A stretch of DNA of 64,000 bases from Ianthella basta (taxonomy: Eukaryota > Porifera > Demospongiae > Verongiida > Ianthellidae). The stretch spans positions 2,855,780-2,919,779 of the forward strand of contig OZ025881.1 in assembly GCA_964019415.1 (NCBI GenBank), written 5' to 3'. Positions within the stretch are counted from its first letter, which is position 1. Every line of letters begins with the position of its first letter. The translations under genes and the position numbers were made by a program. Below the pieces are notes generated by a model. That model made no database searches, was not told the origin of the DNA, and saw only the letters and a list, made by a program, of their open reading frames with translations. Below, in pieces: positions 19,998 through 40,453 of this stretch.

Positions 19998-22245
19998 TCA
20001 TTTCTGAGTAATAAAAGTGCTTGATGGTTTATCAGTGTCAGAGAGTGTGTCATCCTCCTCCTCCTCTGAGAGCTGGGCATCTGCTCTTGAGTTGAAATGG
20101 TCCACAGGTTGAGACCTGATTGGCTGGCGAGTTAACCTGGTAACAAAGCAGGATTAGTTATAGACAGTCGATATGCTTCAATGAATACATACAGAAAAAG
20201 TTATAATATACCAAACGTCATTCCAAAGTGCAGAGACTAGCTACACACCATGAATATGAGAGCTATATGAGTGTGCTGTACATTGCACACATGCTTAGTA
20301 CAAGGGTTAACTCTTGCGGCCAAAATGTTAGTCAGAAATTTGAACTTTTTATATAAAAAAATTTCATTAATACTGTAATTATTACGGCTAATTACATGCA
20401 GTATGTTACCTGATTCCCTTGCCATAGTACAAGTCTGTATTTCGTGCCGTTGCAAACTGTAAACTCTCCCTCTCCTTGTAGCTGAGGCCATCCACATTGC
20501 TAAGAGGGAGCATGTGCCCTTGTATGTAGCAGCCAAAGTTTAGCCGATGGGGTGGCTCACTTAAGAGATCCTTGACAAAACGGCTTTGTGCCACACGTTG
20601 CTCACTCGCAGACAGCCTCTGGTGTTGAGTGGCAAGTGCAGAGACACTGAGAGCTGAATCGGACACTGACCGCACACGAGGGAGAAACCTTCCGCCATGC
20701 AGCATCACAATCCGTGTCCCTCTGTGTGTCACAGCTGACTTGTGAGCATTCTTTGAAAGCGGAAGGGCCCTTAGATGTGTGGAGGAGTTGAAGAACCCAC
20801 CAGTGCTTCCTTGCTCATGTGTGCTGCCTGCGGCAGCGTTAAGTGGCTCCTACATGGGCAAACAGTGCATGGTGCATGGGGGACACAATGGGAGGAGGTA
20901 AAGAGAGAGGTCAAGGCGTAGACCTTGGAGGAGGAGCCATGATGCACATTTCAAAAATGACTCCTATACCCACTGACATCTGAGTAAGATGGCAAAACAG
21001 CAGAGAGATAGGCTGCATCTGCACAAACCGGAGCTTTCATGTACGTAGGTCTGTCCACAAGTATGTACCAAACCACGAAGAGTATCACTGCTCAGTACAT
21101 ATGTGAGGTATCTACCAAGCCCAAATGACTCTGACAACACTATAAAAATATCCGACAAGTAATGAAGAGGGGGGGGACTTTAACACACCATACTGTACAC
21201 TACTAACATGTCAAATTGTAGTACAAGTCCACACGATGTCTAGTGCTGGAGTATATACGTATGTAGCCACACATTCTAGCTATAATATATTATGCTTCAT
21301 AACTGAGTAAAGAATGATCCCTGTACTTATGTAGCCGCAGCACCTGGCCCATTAAGTACATACCTCTGGTGCATGTATAGGATTGTATGCATGCAAGGCC
21401 CAGTGTGTGTGAGTGTGTGTACGCATGTGTGCCAAGTCCCAATGTGTGTGTGTACGTATGAGTGCCAAGGTCCAATGTGTGTGTGTACGTATGTGTGCCA
21501 AGGCCCAATGTGTGTGTGTACGTATGTGTGCCAAGGTCCAATGTGTGTGTGTACGTATGTGTGCCAAGGTCCAATGTGTGTGTGTACGTATGTGTGCCAA
21601 GGCCCAATGTGTGTGTGTACGTATGTGTGCCAAGGCACAATGTGTGTGTATACGTATGTGTGCCAAGGTCCAATGTGTGTGTGTACGTATGTGTGCCAAG
21701 GTCCAATGTGTGTGTATACGTATGTGTGCCAAGGTCGTGTAGCAGTCTGTTGGCTGTGACTGCACTGCCTACATTGCACCAACTGTAACAGCTGCAGGCA
21801 CTGCTCAAAGGCAGTGCACCATAAAATGCTTACAAAAGGAGGAAAGAGGCAAAACGGAGAACTGGATCTACACACCAGTGGCTGAGCAATAGCTAGTCGC
21901 CATGCACGCGCGCGCAAGCCTTTGCTATGCGCATGGCAGCAAGCTAGACACAAGGCCATGATCCGCGCTTATACCCTACACGACAGTTGGCTAGCTACAT
22001 AAAGACAACCGCTCTGGTCCCTGCCTACATCTTACCAGTCCCTCGACAGAGTGCTGCTTGTCTTGCCCTTGGAGCTTCAGGGGGCGCGCGAGGTGTTTTG
22101 TTTGTGTTCGCAGCTGCAAGTAGGAGACCAAGGGAGAGGGGGCACTGGGCGTCTGCTGGCCGCTCCTATTGCCGCCCTCACGCGACCCTCCCGCGGCACC
22201 CTGCACGTTACACCCTCGGAGTGGCGGTAAGCCCTCTCGGTGCAT
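19998..22245 (-). CDS. Uncharacterised protein, three exons, head-to-head with SPG7
   Basis: Exons 22245-22036, 20849-20410 and 20136-19998 join in frame (789 nt, 262 residues) with consensus donors (CTG|gtaaga, TCAG|gtaaca) and acceptors. I do not recognise the protein. The N-terminus (about residues 1-70) is Gly/Arg/Gln-rich. The central part contains RGTRIVMLHGGRFLPRVRS and a conserved-looking LSYKERESLQFATARNTDLY. The C-terminus is acidic (SEEEEDDTLSDTD). No signal peptide or membrane helix is visible, so a soluble protein is likely. Intron 1 carries a tandem repeat (21397-21737). The start is the only ATG in frame ahead of the donor within the GC-rich block, and lies 85 bp from the divergent SPG7 start. 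The consistent phases make it a credible gene; function unknown. Confidence 0.6.
21397..21737. repeat. Tandem repeat, about 31-bp unit
   Basis: Roughly ten copies of a unit reading TGTGTGTGTACGTATG then TGTGCCAAGGTCCAA, in intron 1 of the unknown minus-strand gene. It yields long but meaningless open frames in several frames on both strands. Confidence 0.9.
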
Positions 22246-22330
22246 AGGTGGTCCGCCAGTTCCTTGAGACACTCCTCGCTTCAATTCGGGCCAATGAAGT
22301 TGCTTCGTTCAGTCATGTGACCATACAAAA
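22246..22330. promoter_or_regulatory. Putative bidirectional promoter
   Basis: Only 85 bp separate the start codons of the unknown minus-strand gene (22245) and SPG7 (22331). The flanking 22080-22260 is rich in G+C and CpG compared with the surroundings. A shared divergent promoter is the simplest reading. Transcription starts cannot be placed. Confidence 0.5.
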
Positions 22331-30635
<8,305 letters not shown>

Positions 30636-30895
30636 TTCATCACAGCAGACCACAATGTGACTGGCAATGTGTTTGACAGCATCAGTGTGGTTGTGCAAAC
30701 TCTCTTCAAGTGAAGCCACACTTCAGACCAATACAACTAACCAGCGCTGACTACATGATACTTTAGCACGCTCAATACAATACTACATGTACATTAAGTC
30801 CTTTGCTATCTGAATGAATGTGGCAGGTCTGTGAAGGAAGTAGGCAGTAAATGTAGACCTAAAACTGCTTCCTACGACTTGCTTAGATAAGGGGA

Positions 30896-30901
30896 AATAA
30901 A
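30896..30901 (+). promoter_or_regulatory. Candidate SPG7 polyadenylation signal
   Basis: AATAAA 261 bp after the SPG7 stop codon, the first canonical hexamer downstream on this strand that I see. Confidence 0.5.
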
Positions 30902-32372
30902 GGCAGAATAAATTATCAGCAAAATAATAATGAATATTGCTACTTTGAACAGGAAGCCATATGAGATTCCTTCATTGCTAGTATTCTCTGGTCTAGCCAC
31001 TTCTGGCTTAGTTGGCAGTTGCTGCAGTTGAGAAAAGGGAGGGATCAACACCAGTTAGTTCTGAGGTGGGAAAGTCAATTTGACTCAATGACTGCACTAC
31101 GTAACGTGTAAACATACACACACTCTTATAAAGATTGAGCTAGTCTACTCCAAGTGAGGGTGACCTGAGTACAGAACAACCAGCTGGGGGCATTGTGCAG
31201 TGTGTGGTGCACACAGCAAAGTGGATCACTCTACATACTATGCTCAACTAGATCTGGTGCATCTGTCATGGCCAGGCGCATGTTGGCACGAGACTGTTTC
31301 CTGGCGCATGCTTAGCAAGTACGTAAATAAAACTGGATGATATACAGCTTGGTGGCATTTTAATCTACGTGTGATATGAATATAAACCAGTTTAGTCAGT
31401 AATAACTTTCTGCCAAAACTAGCCACAGTACTGTGGCATTGTTGCAGGACCTAAAATGAAGAATTTATGTTAAGCTACATAGGAGATATTGGCAGTTGTG
31501 TACCTCAACACGATACTGATGGCAATGAACACTGTAACAAGTCTCGCACAGCATAACTGAAAGCTACTTCTTCCATGTGGCCAACTGTGGTCTGGGAAAG
31601 GCCAAAAGGGATCCAGCCCACCTTCCCTTTGTACAAGCAGTGCATTTGTGATAGGCTGTACTGTCAGCTTCACATTCTTGCACATCAGCATACGTACATC
31701 GAACAGTGAAATACTCTAAGGTATACAAAGTGCAGAAGAATGGCCAATTACCGAAGGAAGCCAGCTGACAATAGCCCTAGTGGTTACACATATCTTTCAA
31801 CATTGTACATTTATAAGATTTTGGTACCAGCCAGTTTGACTAAGAGCACATGATGGGCTGCCACAACACCACAGCACTGCCATTGACATCTCATTTGTAG
31901 CATCAGATATGCATGTATGGATGCTCATTGGTATGTTCAAACCAGTGTTCTCTCTAGGTTGTTTTTGAAGGGTACAGAAGCCTTCTTGCTTCCAAAAGAA
32001 GCCTCCTTGAGGCTATAGACATGGCAGCTATAGACATGGCACTGTACCCTCCCTGAAAGGTACCATTAGTCATGTGGCATAATCTCGCATGAATTACATT
32101 CTGTGTCCTGAGGCTCTCCATGCATCCTCCCTACTGTGCTGTGCAAAGGAAACTGACACCCTCTCCCATACTCCACCATCCACTAGCCACTCCTCACATG
32201 ACTAGTGGTACGGAGCACCCTTCTTAAACTATTTTCTGGGAGAACACTGGTTCAAACAGCTGTTGCCATGGCCTCCATGCGTGAGTGCAGAATGCTTGGG
32301 CATTGAATAGCCTTGTACACTCACTGCAGTGTAAGCCATCAGTGCAGTGGCACCTCGGGACAGCCCCAAGTG

Positions 32373-32620
32373 CACTCATTAGAGAGGTGCCGTGAATTTC
32401 AGAGGTAGCCTCATAAAGTACACATTTGTATGTAACCGGGACAGTAGGCACTGTCCTCATTAGAGAGGTGCCCTTATTTCAGAGGTAGTTTTGTACACAA
32501 CTCTATGTAGTTGGGAAATTAGGAACTGTCCTCATTAGAGAGGTACCCTTATTTCAAAGATAGCTTTGTACACATCTCTATGTAGTTGGCACAGTAGGCA
32601 CTGTCCTCATTGGATGAACT
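32373..32620. repeat. Tandem repeat, three copies of about 84 bp
   Basis: Each unit contains CTCATTAGAGAGGT(G/A)CC, then TTATTTCA(G/A)AG(G/A)TAG and GTAGGCACTGTC-type sequence. Copies differ at several positions, so the duplication is not very recent. Confidence 0.8.
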
Positions 32621-32877
32621 TTACTAGGGGTTTCAGTATACTATTCGAGAATTGTTGGAACAAAGCAAAGTGGACATTGGACCAGTAGCCAGCTCAACAA
32701 AGCAATACAAAACAATACATATACATTGCCCTATCTATCTATACATATTATTATACATTAACAGTAGGGTGAGGTTGTTGTCCAATGCAATTTTGCTCAG
32801 CCGCTGCAGGCCAATACCCACATTGTACTACTATCAAATAGCATAGGACACATGCAGAGGATATGCTACGCATGTAC

Positions 32878-33357
32878 CTATTTCTTAACCTTTGGTTTGG
32901 AGATGTTGCCCACAAAGAAGTCCTTCATCAGCTCTTTGGCGTCTACGCTGTGACCCACATCTTCAAACGCCTCCGTAGCGTCTCCCCCTAAATAATAAAT
33001 TATAGGTACACAGAGAAAATGGCGGTACACAAGTCGTGTACGAACTCCCGCAACACCGAAAGGATCACATCAATGAATACAATCAAGATAGGATTTATTT
33101 ATTCGTATACTCCGTACCTGCTTGCTCCAGAAGTACCTCTTCGCCGCCAGGATGCTACATGATAGAGGTCGAAAGAGACGCACTGATGGTTCAGGAGCTG
33201 ACGAGCCCATGCAATGCACACTCACATCATCCATGAACTCGGTCACATCGTAGACTTTGTTCTTAATGGCCACCCAAGCTTTCTTTGATTTGGAGTTGTG
33301 CTCCTTGAGTTCTTCCCACGAAATCTTTCGCTCTTCGCCGGAGTCAGTGCCCGCCAT
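32878..33357 (-). CDS. Cytochrome b5, soluble-type, 92 residues
   Basis: Exons 33357-33226, 33154-33118 (only 37 nt) and 32987-32878 join in frame (279 nt). The protein is a single cytochrome b5 fold: [12 protein letters not shown] and [10 protein letters not shown], then [18 protein letters not shown] and FEDVGHS. The two haem-ligand histidines are His45 (HPGG) and His69 (VGHS), with the usual 24-residue spacing. The family carries electrons to desaturases, P450s and methaemoglobin-type acceptors. After the domain it ends [12 protein letters not shown], without the C-terminal membrane anchor of vertebrate microsomal or mitochondrial b5, so the product should be soluble. A possible donor (AAG|gttaag) just before the stop leaves room for an alternative 3' exon, which I could not find. 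Convergent with SPG7. Confidence 0.88.
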
Positions 33358-35434
33358 TTTCGCTCCTCAGAGGTCACAACGAGCGCGACGTCTCTTCAGA
33401 TCACGAGTTACAGCACGCGCCTGATTGGTATGTATGACGTCATAACCCATCCGCGTCCGGCCGCACCTGACACTACTATCACAGGTCTGCTGCAATTGCA
33501 GGTAGTGGTAGTTACCGCTATCTGGCATTCCTTTATACCCATTTAAGTGCATGAACTACATCAGCAACTGGTGGTGGAAAAGACTCCAGTTTATGGACTA
33601 TGTTTCTATTCTGCTAAATTTAAAATCCATTAGCTAGCTAGCAAACTCTACTAAACTTTAATAGGCATAGCTAGCTATAGCTAGCTACTGACCATTTTGC
33701 TAGCTAGCTAATCACAAGGGCCGCCGCCTCCAATGTCCTTAACCATTCCCCAACCTCTTCTGGAAGCCATGGAGGGATCAAGGGAGGACTTTCCAGCTAA
33801 AAGCGCTGGAGAGAGAGCAGCCCTTGTATTGTCACTGGCTTGTAAGAACTATCGTATATTGTCAATTATTAGCTCTATGTGGTCAGCTGGATTCTATTAA
33901 TGAATGCCTATATCATACATGCTATCAAACAATTGCCACACTCTTTATTAACATTGTCATGACCAGTTTTTTCAGTTATATCAGACTCATCTTTGCATCT
34001 CCCATGGTGCATGTGTGCAGTGCTACATTGGACCATGATGTGTCCTAGTGCCTATTGGCATGGTGCACTCTAATAATGAATTGAATTGAATTGAATTGAA
34101 TATATTTTATTATATTTGTAATGGTTCGCTCGAGTACTCGACTCACGCACCATTTCTGAAGACGATTCTAAAGGGTAGCTGCTCGCGCTGAGCTTTCCCA
34201 TGTTAAAAACACTTTCAAAGCCCTTAGTACAGACGATCTGCAGCACTCGCCAACTTCTGTGCTGTTCCTGTTACTTGTCAGAGGCCATTTTCTGGCAGCT
34301 GATCGAAATGTCCGGATTATCGGGTGAAGTGAGGCGCTGTCCGCAATACGGAATACGGGTGGCCGCATTTCAAGGGGAAGTTTATAACAGGGCCAATCGG
34401 TGGAACTTTAGAAAGTGTCCGCATAATCGAGGTATGGAACCCCCGACTTGCGGACTTCCCTGAAAAGCATTTCAGGTGTCCGGAAGGCGGGGGCCACTGC
34501 ACGTATCTCACACTGGGGCCAGGGGAAGCTGCCCCTCCCTCTCAGTAGATGAACACTGATGACAGTGATGGCTACAGACTTATGCCATGCAGGTAGCTAT
34601 ACCATATAAATATATACAGTATAGGCCAGCCGCCTGGTCATAGACATGCAAGGCTATAAAATTGTCTACAGAATGTACACTACACATAGCTATACTTCTG
34701 TAGTTTGTGACACAGCCTGATGGGCAGTAATTATTGCATGCGAGCATCTGAATACTATTGCAATGTCCATACAGAGAGTCATGGCTAAATGGCAAACGCT
34801 GCCATTTGAATATGCTGCATTAATGCTACATCTTAGTATAGCTAAATTTGATTCTGTCTATTTGAGAGAATACTTGGGATGCATGCATGTCCAGACTCTG
34901 TCGCTGTAAAATTCATTTTGCTAAAGAGCAGTGTTCATGGGTGTACCATACAGAGTATGTCCCCTCATAAAAGTTAAAACTCATATTCTAATTCTGCTGC
35001 AGTGGTGGTAGGACAGGAAATTGGAACTGCATGCAAATGTATGCTTTAACACTATAGTGGGTTAGCCTGCTCAATTAGTGAAGATTACGAGTTTAGCTAA
35101 CCATGCCATGGTTAGGTAGTGGCATATTAGGTGGTGCAGAGGGTGCCTGGCATGTTCTTAAATGGATGCATGAGCAATTATGATGAAGGAAAACCTGCTG
35201 AGTGTGCCAATGCATGCAAAGTGATGGCAATAGATACATATGGTTCCTACCTTTTTTAATTGATTATGCTCGCACTCTCCTGAATGCGCATGGACACACC
35301 AATAGACCCCACACTGTTCAATGTGATGGGGCGTGGCTTGTTCTGCGAATGACCAATGAAACCGCCCGCCACGCCGGGATTATGTAATCTCCCATGGCCA
35401 CCGGTAGTATACTATTCGTGGAAGAGGGAGAGAA
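33358..35434. other. Spacer between cytochrome b5 and aminotransferase copy C
   Basis: Head-to-head spacer of about 2 kb, holding promoters of both genes. GGGGCGTGG and CCAAT-type boxes occur at 35329-35365, upstream of copy C. A (TTGAA)n tract lies at 34079-34101 and TAGC-rich sequence at 33630-33710. No gene is supported. Confidence 0.5.
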
Positions 35435-38400
35435 ATGAGCGAGGCTTACACGTCGAACGGGAGGAACAACGGGGAGCTGGAGCCCGTGGCCAAGAAGAAA
35501 AGGCTATGGCGTATCAATGCCTCTCAAGAGGCGAAGAAAACGTACAATCCCATTCGAACAACAGTGGATAGGATTAGCGTACAACCTAACCCCGATTTGG
35601 AGCTCATCCGGACGACCTTGGGCGACCCAACAGTCTATGAAAACTTCCCCCCTTCCCTCAGTGCAGTTGAAGCTTTGCGTAGACAACTGGGGGAGGGAAG
35701 TCAGTCCCACGGGAAGGGACCTCCCTGTGGTGAGGGGCAAGCATGCGTATGCATAGGGACACACTAGAGCTAGGAAGTAGCACTGAAAGTGTCAGAGCTC
35801 CGAATTACTACTCAATCTGATTGCTGCAGGTCTTTTATCAGCCCGCAAGGCTGTAGCAGATCACTACTCTGCTCTTGGGGAAGAAGTATCCCCTGAGGTG
35901 TGTCAGAGGCGTGTACATACACACACAGCATACATGTAGGGGTCTATGGGGTGTGCTGATGTGTTGAGCAGCAAGGACACACAGAGCATGATTATGTACA
36001 TCCTACTGGTGGGTCAACGTCTCATGCAGACCCAAAGCCATTAGTTTGCTCCCGGGATGGCTACATATACAGCATACACCACAACCCCTAACCCGGGTAG
36101 AGGCGCCTGCAGGCACCACTTGTCTTTCTATGTTTGGACGGTATGCTCCCTCCACACACACATACCAAAGGATTGACTACAATGGTAATGCACTATGCTT
36201 GTCCCTATCTTGTTGGCTGTTTACCACTTCTGCTTCATGTGGTGTCTGTGGGTGGTACTGTGCTGGTGCCTTTCTGTGTGCGTACGTAGTGAAGTGTGTT
36301 GCTGTAAGTTAGTAATGATTGCAGAGTATATTTCCATTTGTGCTACGCATGCCCGTCCTGTCTCTCTTGTAGGATGTTACCATAACAGGCGGGTGCTCTG
36401 GAGCCCTTGAATTAGCCATCCTTTCAATAGCTGGTGTAGGGGACAATATTCTGATACCCTCCCCAGGTTTCTCTTTATACAAATGTATTGGTGAAGCTGT
36501 GGGCATTGAGTGCAGGTGTTACAATTTGAAGGTAATGAACACACAACCAGCAGTATAGAGCTGTCCACACATTGCAGCACTGTGCTTTTGTGCCAGTTTC
36601 TGTCCTTCCTGCTGTGTATGTGTATGTGTCTTGGATGTCATGTTGTACACTGCAGCCAGAAGAAGAGTGGCAGGCAGACCTGGAGCACCTGGAGTCCCTT
36701 ATTGACAGCCATACCAAATTAATGGTGGTCACTAACCCATCAAACCCCTGTGGCTCAGTCTACCCCCAGCACCACGTTAGCGCCATCACTGACATAGCAG
36801 CTCGACACCACCTCCCAGTGATAGCCGATGAGATCTACATGGGAGTGCAGTACGGAGAGGAGAAGTTTCATGCAGTGCACCTAGCCAATGGGGAGGTCCC
36901 TGTGATCATCTGTGGGGGCATTGGCAAGCGGTATATGATTCCTGGTTGGCGGTTGGGCTGGTTGATAGTGTTTGACAGGCACAACTACTTCAAGTCATCA
37001 GTGAGCCATGCAGCACCACCCCACTGCTTGCAGCACTGGTGTACATCACACCATACACACACCAGGTCACCTCGTACACCTTCTGCTCCTTGCACTGCAG
37101 GGTGTGGTTGATGCCATTCGTCTGTTGGGTGAGCGTGTAGGGTCCACTGCCACTTTTGTGCAAGCAGCTCTGGGCACTATCCTGAGGGACACACCACCAG
37201 AGTACCATGAGGGAAACATTAAGCTATTGAATGTCAGTCCACATGCAACAGTGCTCCATGCAATGGAATAGAGATGTTAATATCAACATTTACGGTAAAC
37301 GTTAACGAGGTCATGGGACCAGTAAATGATGTCTAGTAGCATCACCGTTAGCCATTAGCGCACGAAGCAAGTGTGTGTGTGCGTGTTTGTGTGTGTGTGT
37401 GTGTGTGTGATGCACTGTACATTAGCATACTGTACACAGTCAGTTTGTATTCTTTGCTGTTGCTCCAACAGGAGGGTGCCCAGCTGCTGTTGGACAAGCT
37501 GTCATTGGTTGAGGGACTGTCCCCAATATGGCCCCAGGGAGCCATGTACATCATGGTTGGTATTGAGGTGTCCAAGTTCAAAGACATTGCAGATGATTTG
37601 GAGTTCACTGCAAAGCTCCTGGCAGAGAAATCTGTGTTTGTTCTACCTGGACAGGTGAGTTTTGTACATACAGAGTTTACCTCATCCAGCAGTAAATGTT
37701 CAATAGCAAAAACATTTTAAGAGCTTAGCAGTGAAAACTGGTGGTGCAGCAAAGGGTACATTCGATGATGTAATGGTACATGATGACAGGTGACAGGACA
37801 GGTGATATTAACTGCAAGTTTGTTCTATGAGATCAGTACTGTTGGTTCAACCACATACAGTACTACAGGACAGCTGCAAGGGTACTGTATAAGTCTAGTG
37901 CATGATGCCACATGCTTAGCAGTCATGATGATGGTTCTGTACTTCTGTACATATTACTGAATGTCGCAAAATTTTCGACTGAAATTGTTGCAAATTGAAT
38001 TCCCGAGGCAGCTCTTGCAGCAGTTGATTCTAACTCCATGGTAAGGTGACTTGGTCTATTTTTGATAGATTGCAGGCCACAACATTTGGTAACAACTTTT
38101 TTGTGAACATTTGGTTGAAATCCACAAAATTAATTCTTATCATTGGAATCAGGAGCATGTAGTTAATAAAATATAGAGGGTTTTATTCATTATGTGCTTC
38201 TGTTGCAATGGATTTGTACCCATCACTAAGTGGCTGGACTTGTGGAGTACACTCATCAGCTGTTTCTAGATCCCAGACAGCCTTCACGGTACTACGTACT
38301 AATGCATATGTGAAATGCACGAGCCTTGCAGGAAGATGCAGAGTTAAAGGGGACTGTGGATGTAAGCATGATACAGTTGATTTATGGTTGTGTAGAGTAC

Positions 38401-39477
38401 TTCAGGATTTGGCATTAGCAAAGGTATATGCAGTAAAGAAGTTATCGTACTGCGCCCATACACATGCACGTAGCTTTGGCAGTAGTATGCCCGTAGCCAT
38501 AGCCGTAGCAATGATACACCCGTAGGGACTGTAGCAATGGTATTTGCCCATAATTGTAACCGTGTCAGTGGGATGTCCATAGCTGTAGCAGGTCCATTGG
38601 TCGATTTCACAGACAACGAGACCATATGATGCTCTTAGTACTGAATTGTGAAACAACACTGAGGCCACGGCCGTTTTGGCAGATGGTGACAAATAGGAAC
38701 ATACGGTAAAGCATAATTGCATTTCTGAATCATTACAGACATAGCTACATACATACATACATACATATATACATATATGCCAAGCTCAATGCAACACAAT
38801 TAGGTTGCCTCGCTTTCCGCTCGGCAATACACAACACACAGCACATGTAAGAGTCACAGAAGTGATTCGGTAGAGGCTCATAGCTGCAATTGTAGATTTA
38901 GCAAATAATTAGATGAGCAATACTGCAGCTTGAAGAAAGGAGGATCCTACTCCCCAGCGTTTGGAACCCTATATTACTAAACACACCTCCATGATGTCAC
39001 TAATAGATTTGTTCAGTTTCCCCTTCCTATTTATTCAATTAATTATTTGGAGTGCCTCATGTTTATTCAATTAATCTTTCAGTGACTCATGTTTATTCAA
39101 TTACTTTGCCACTTCAACACCTGTCACCTACTATCATCTGTTTTGTATATAAGCCAGTCACTCACTTCAGTCCTCACTGTAAGCAGTTGACAAAGGCTCT
39201 CGAGCCGAAACGTCCTGCGACCCTCCTTTCTTCAAGCTGCAGTATTGCTCATCTAATTATTTGCTAAGTCACAGAAGTGCTCTCTGAAGGTAGTAAAGGT
39301 CATGTCTTGTGTATTCTTGCTTTGCAGAAAGTGATAACTGTACTCTCTCCACCCATCTCCATTCTGCAGTGTTTCCAGTATAGAAACTTCTTCCGTGTTA
39401 CCATCACCATTCCCAAAGACCTCATTACCACTGCCTGTGACAGGATAGTGCAGTTCTGTCAGGAACACAGGAAGTGA
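35435..39477 (+). CDS. Tyrosine aminotransferase-like protein, copy C
   Basis: Exons 35435-35729, 35830-35897, 36373-36531, 36656-37000, 37101-37232, 37472-37654, 39370-39477; 1290 nt, 429 residues. Landmarks: AKKTYNPIR near the N-terminus (as in vertebrate TAT AKKTFNPIR); GDPTVYENF; GKGPPCG where TAT has GYAPSIG; GDNILIPSPGFSLYK (exon 3); NPSNPCGS with the conserved Asn; ADEIY with Asp232 and Tyr235; PLP Lys265 in GGIGKRYMIPGWRLGW; Arg403 in FFRVTITIP. Human TAT is 454 residues. The expected chemistry is PLP-dependent transamination of aromatic amino acids in the cytosol; the substrate is inferred. Exon 3 and intron 3 are nearly identical to copy F, whereas intron 6 and the 3' flank match copy D. 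Intron 6 holds a 402-bp insertion. Confidence 0.87.
38865..39266. mobile_element. 402-bp insertion element with 13-bp target-site duplication
   Basis: The empty site is preserved in copy D (near 47503-47520). In copy C the 13-mer AGTCACAGAAGTG stands on both sides (38852-38864, 39267-39279). Internal inverted arms (38897-38942 and 39221-39266) are exact copies of 46 bp. Near the right end the plus strand has TTGACAAAGGCTCTCGAGCC then GAAACGTC (39187-39214). The long duplication and hairpin suggest a Penelope-type retroelement derivative. Confidence 0.7.
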
Positions 39478-40453
39478 CCTTTTCTTCATGTACCCTTGTG
39501 TACGTACATGCAGGAATGTGTGTGATATGATTCTGTACGTACTAATATACTTAATTGGTTTCCCTTATATGGGAAAATATTTCAGCAACTATTGCCCGGA
39601 ACATCCCTGAAAGAGTACCAAACCACCCACAGGCATCGATGACAACAGTAGAACGACTTAGGTATTCTGCTCTTCATAGGCAGATCAATTAAAAAGGAGT
39701 GATACTGAGGTTCATTCCTGCATGGTCACGATGCAATGGAAGTTTGTGAGCTTTGAGCGCAGTATCAACTTCAATTGGATACAGAACGTTTCGATCCGTG
39801 GATCTTCAGCAGCTGTAATGATTACAGCTGCTGAAGATCCACAGATCCACGGATAAGGTCCTCCTGACAAGTCCCCTCCCACTGACACTACTGCATGGCA
39901 AAGAACAGTACTGAAGTGTGACATCGTATGGCACATTCTTTTGTGCAGTGTCATGATCGCTATACTCCTTGTGTAGTTCAAGTGGAAAGCTTGAGTTATG
40001 CTGTAACATCCATGCCCACAATACACACACTTCTCCAGTGACCTTGTTATACAAACCGATTGGAGCAGTTGACATTTAATTATAGTTATGCAATATGCAT
40101 ACAAACACATGCAAATTGTGTGCAGATTGGCATGTACCTTTGCCTGACAGGTTGGCATGGCATGCAAATACCTTGAGCTGTTTAATTGTAGCTATGCTCC
40201 ATGAAAATGGCACCATATTGAAAGGCATATAATGTGTACTATCCGCTCCTATTAAATATAACACGGCTAGCACATAATTATATACATTCTGTCTTTAAAT
40301 GGAATGCACCGTAGGCAGCAAAATGGTTATATATGACACACGTAACACATTCCCGTTACTTCCGGTTACGCGAAAACGCGAAAGAGGTCTAGCTCGATAG
40401 CGACTGCACCATAGACCCTACAACAAGGTCTAAGCCTGCACGCTGGACAGGAA
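39478..40453. other. Spacer C-D, duplicated as spacer D-E
   Basis: Aligns over most of its length with 47717-49002 (for example CTTAATTGGTTTCCCTTATA in both). The D-proximal end includes ACTTCCGG (ETS-type site) and GCGAAAACGCGAAAGAGGTC, retained in the E promoter, so this is the likely promoter of copy D. A hairpin lies at 39784-39857. No gene. Confidence 0.6.
39784..39857. mobile_element. Hairpin relic with GAAACGTTC motif
   Basis: Inverted arms around CAGCAGCTGTAATGATTACA. The minus strand of the left arm reads CTGAAGATCC, a short loop, GGATC and GAAACGTTC (39809-39784), the same layout as other hairpins in the window. A related copy is at 48025-48090. Confidence 0.55.

Larger units (their letters stand above)
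30636..32877. other. Spacer between SPG7 and the cytochrome b5 gene (tail to tail)
   Basis: Holds the 3'UTRs of the two convergent genes. No further gene is supported. It contains a three-copy repeat of about 84 bp (32373-32620). A hydrophobic frame lies on the minus strand at 31691-31470 (see rejected items). Confidence 0.5.

Noticed and set aside
21397..21737. Regular repeats considered as a CRISPR array
   Set aside because: No unique spacers, and the DNA is from an animal genome.
21290..21959. Several 100-210 codon frames on both strands
   Set aside because: Product of a 31-bp tandem repeat, open in many frames at once.
31470..31691. Hydrophobic minus-strand frame considered as a tail-anchor exon of cytochrome b5
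   Set aside because: Contains LVTVFIAISIVLRY, but the only good acceptor gives the wrong phase for the donor before the b5 stop.
34200..34463. 87-codon frame in the cytochrome b5 to copy C spacer
   Set aside because: No similarity, no splice context, and comparable frames occur by chance in DNA of this composition.
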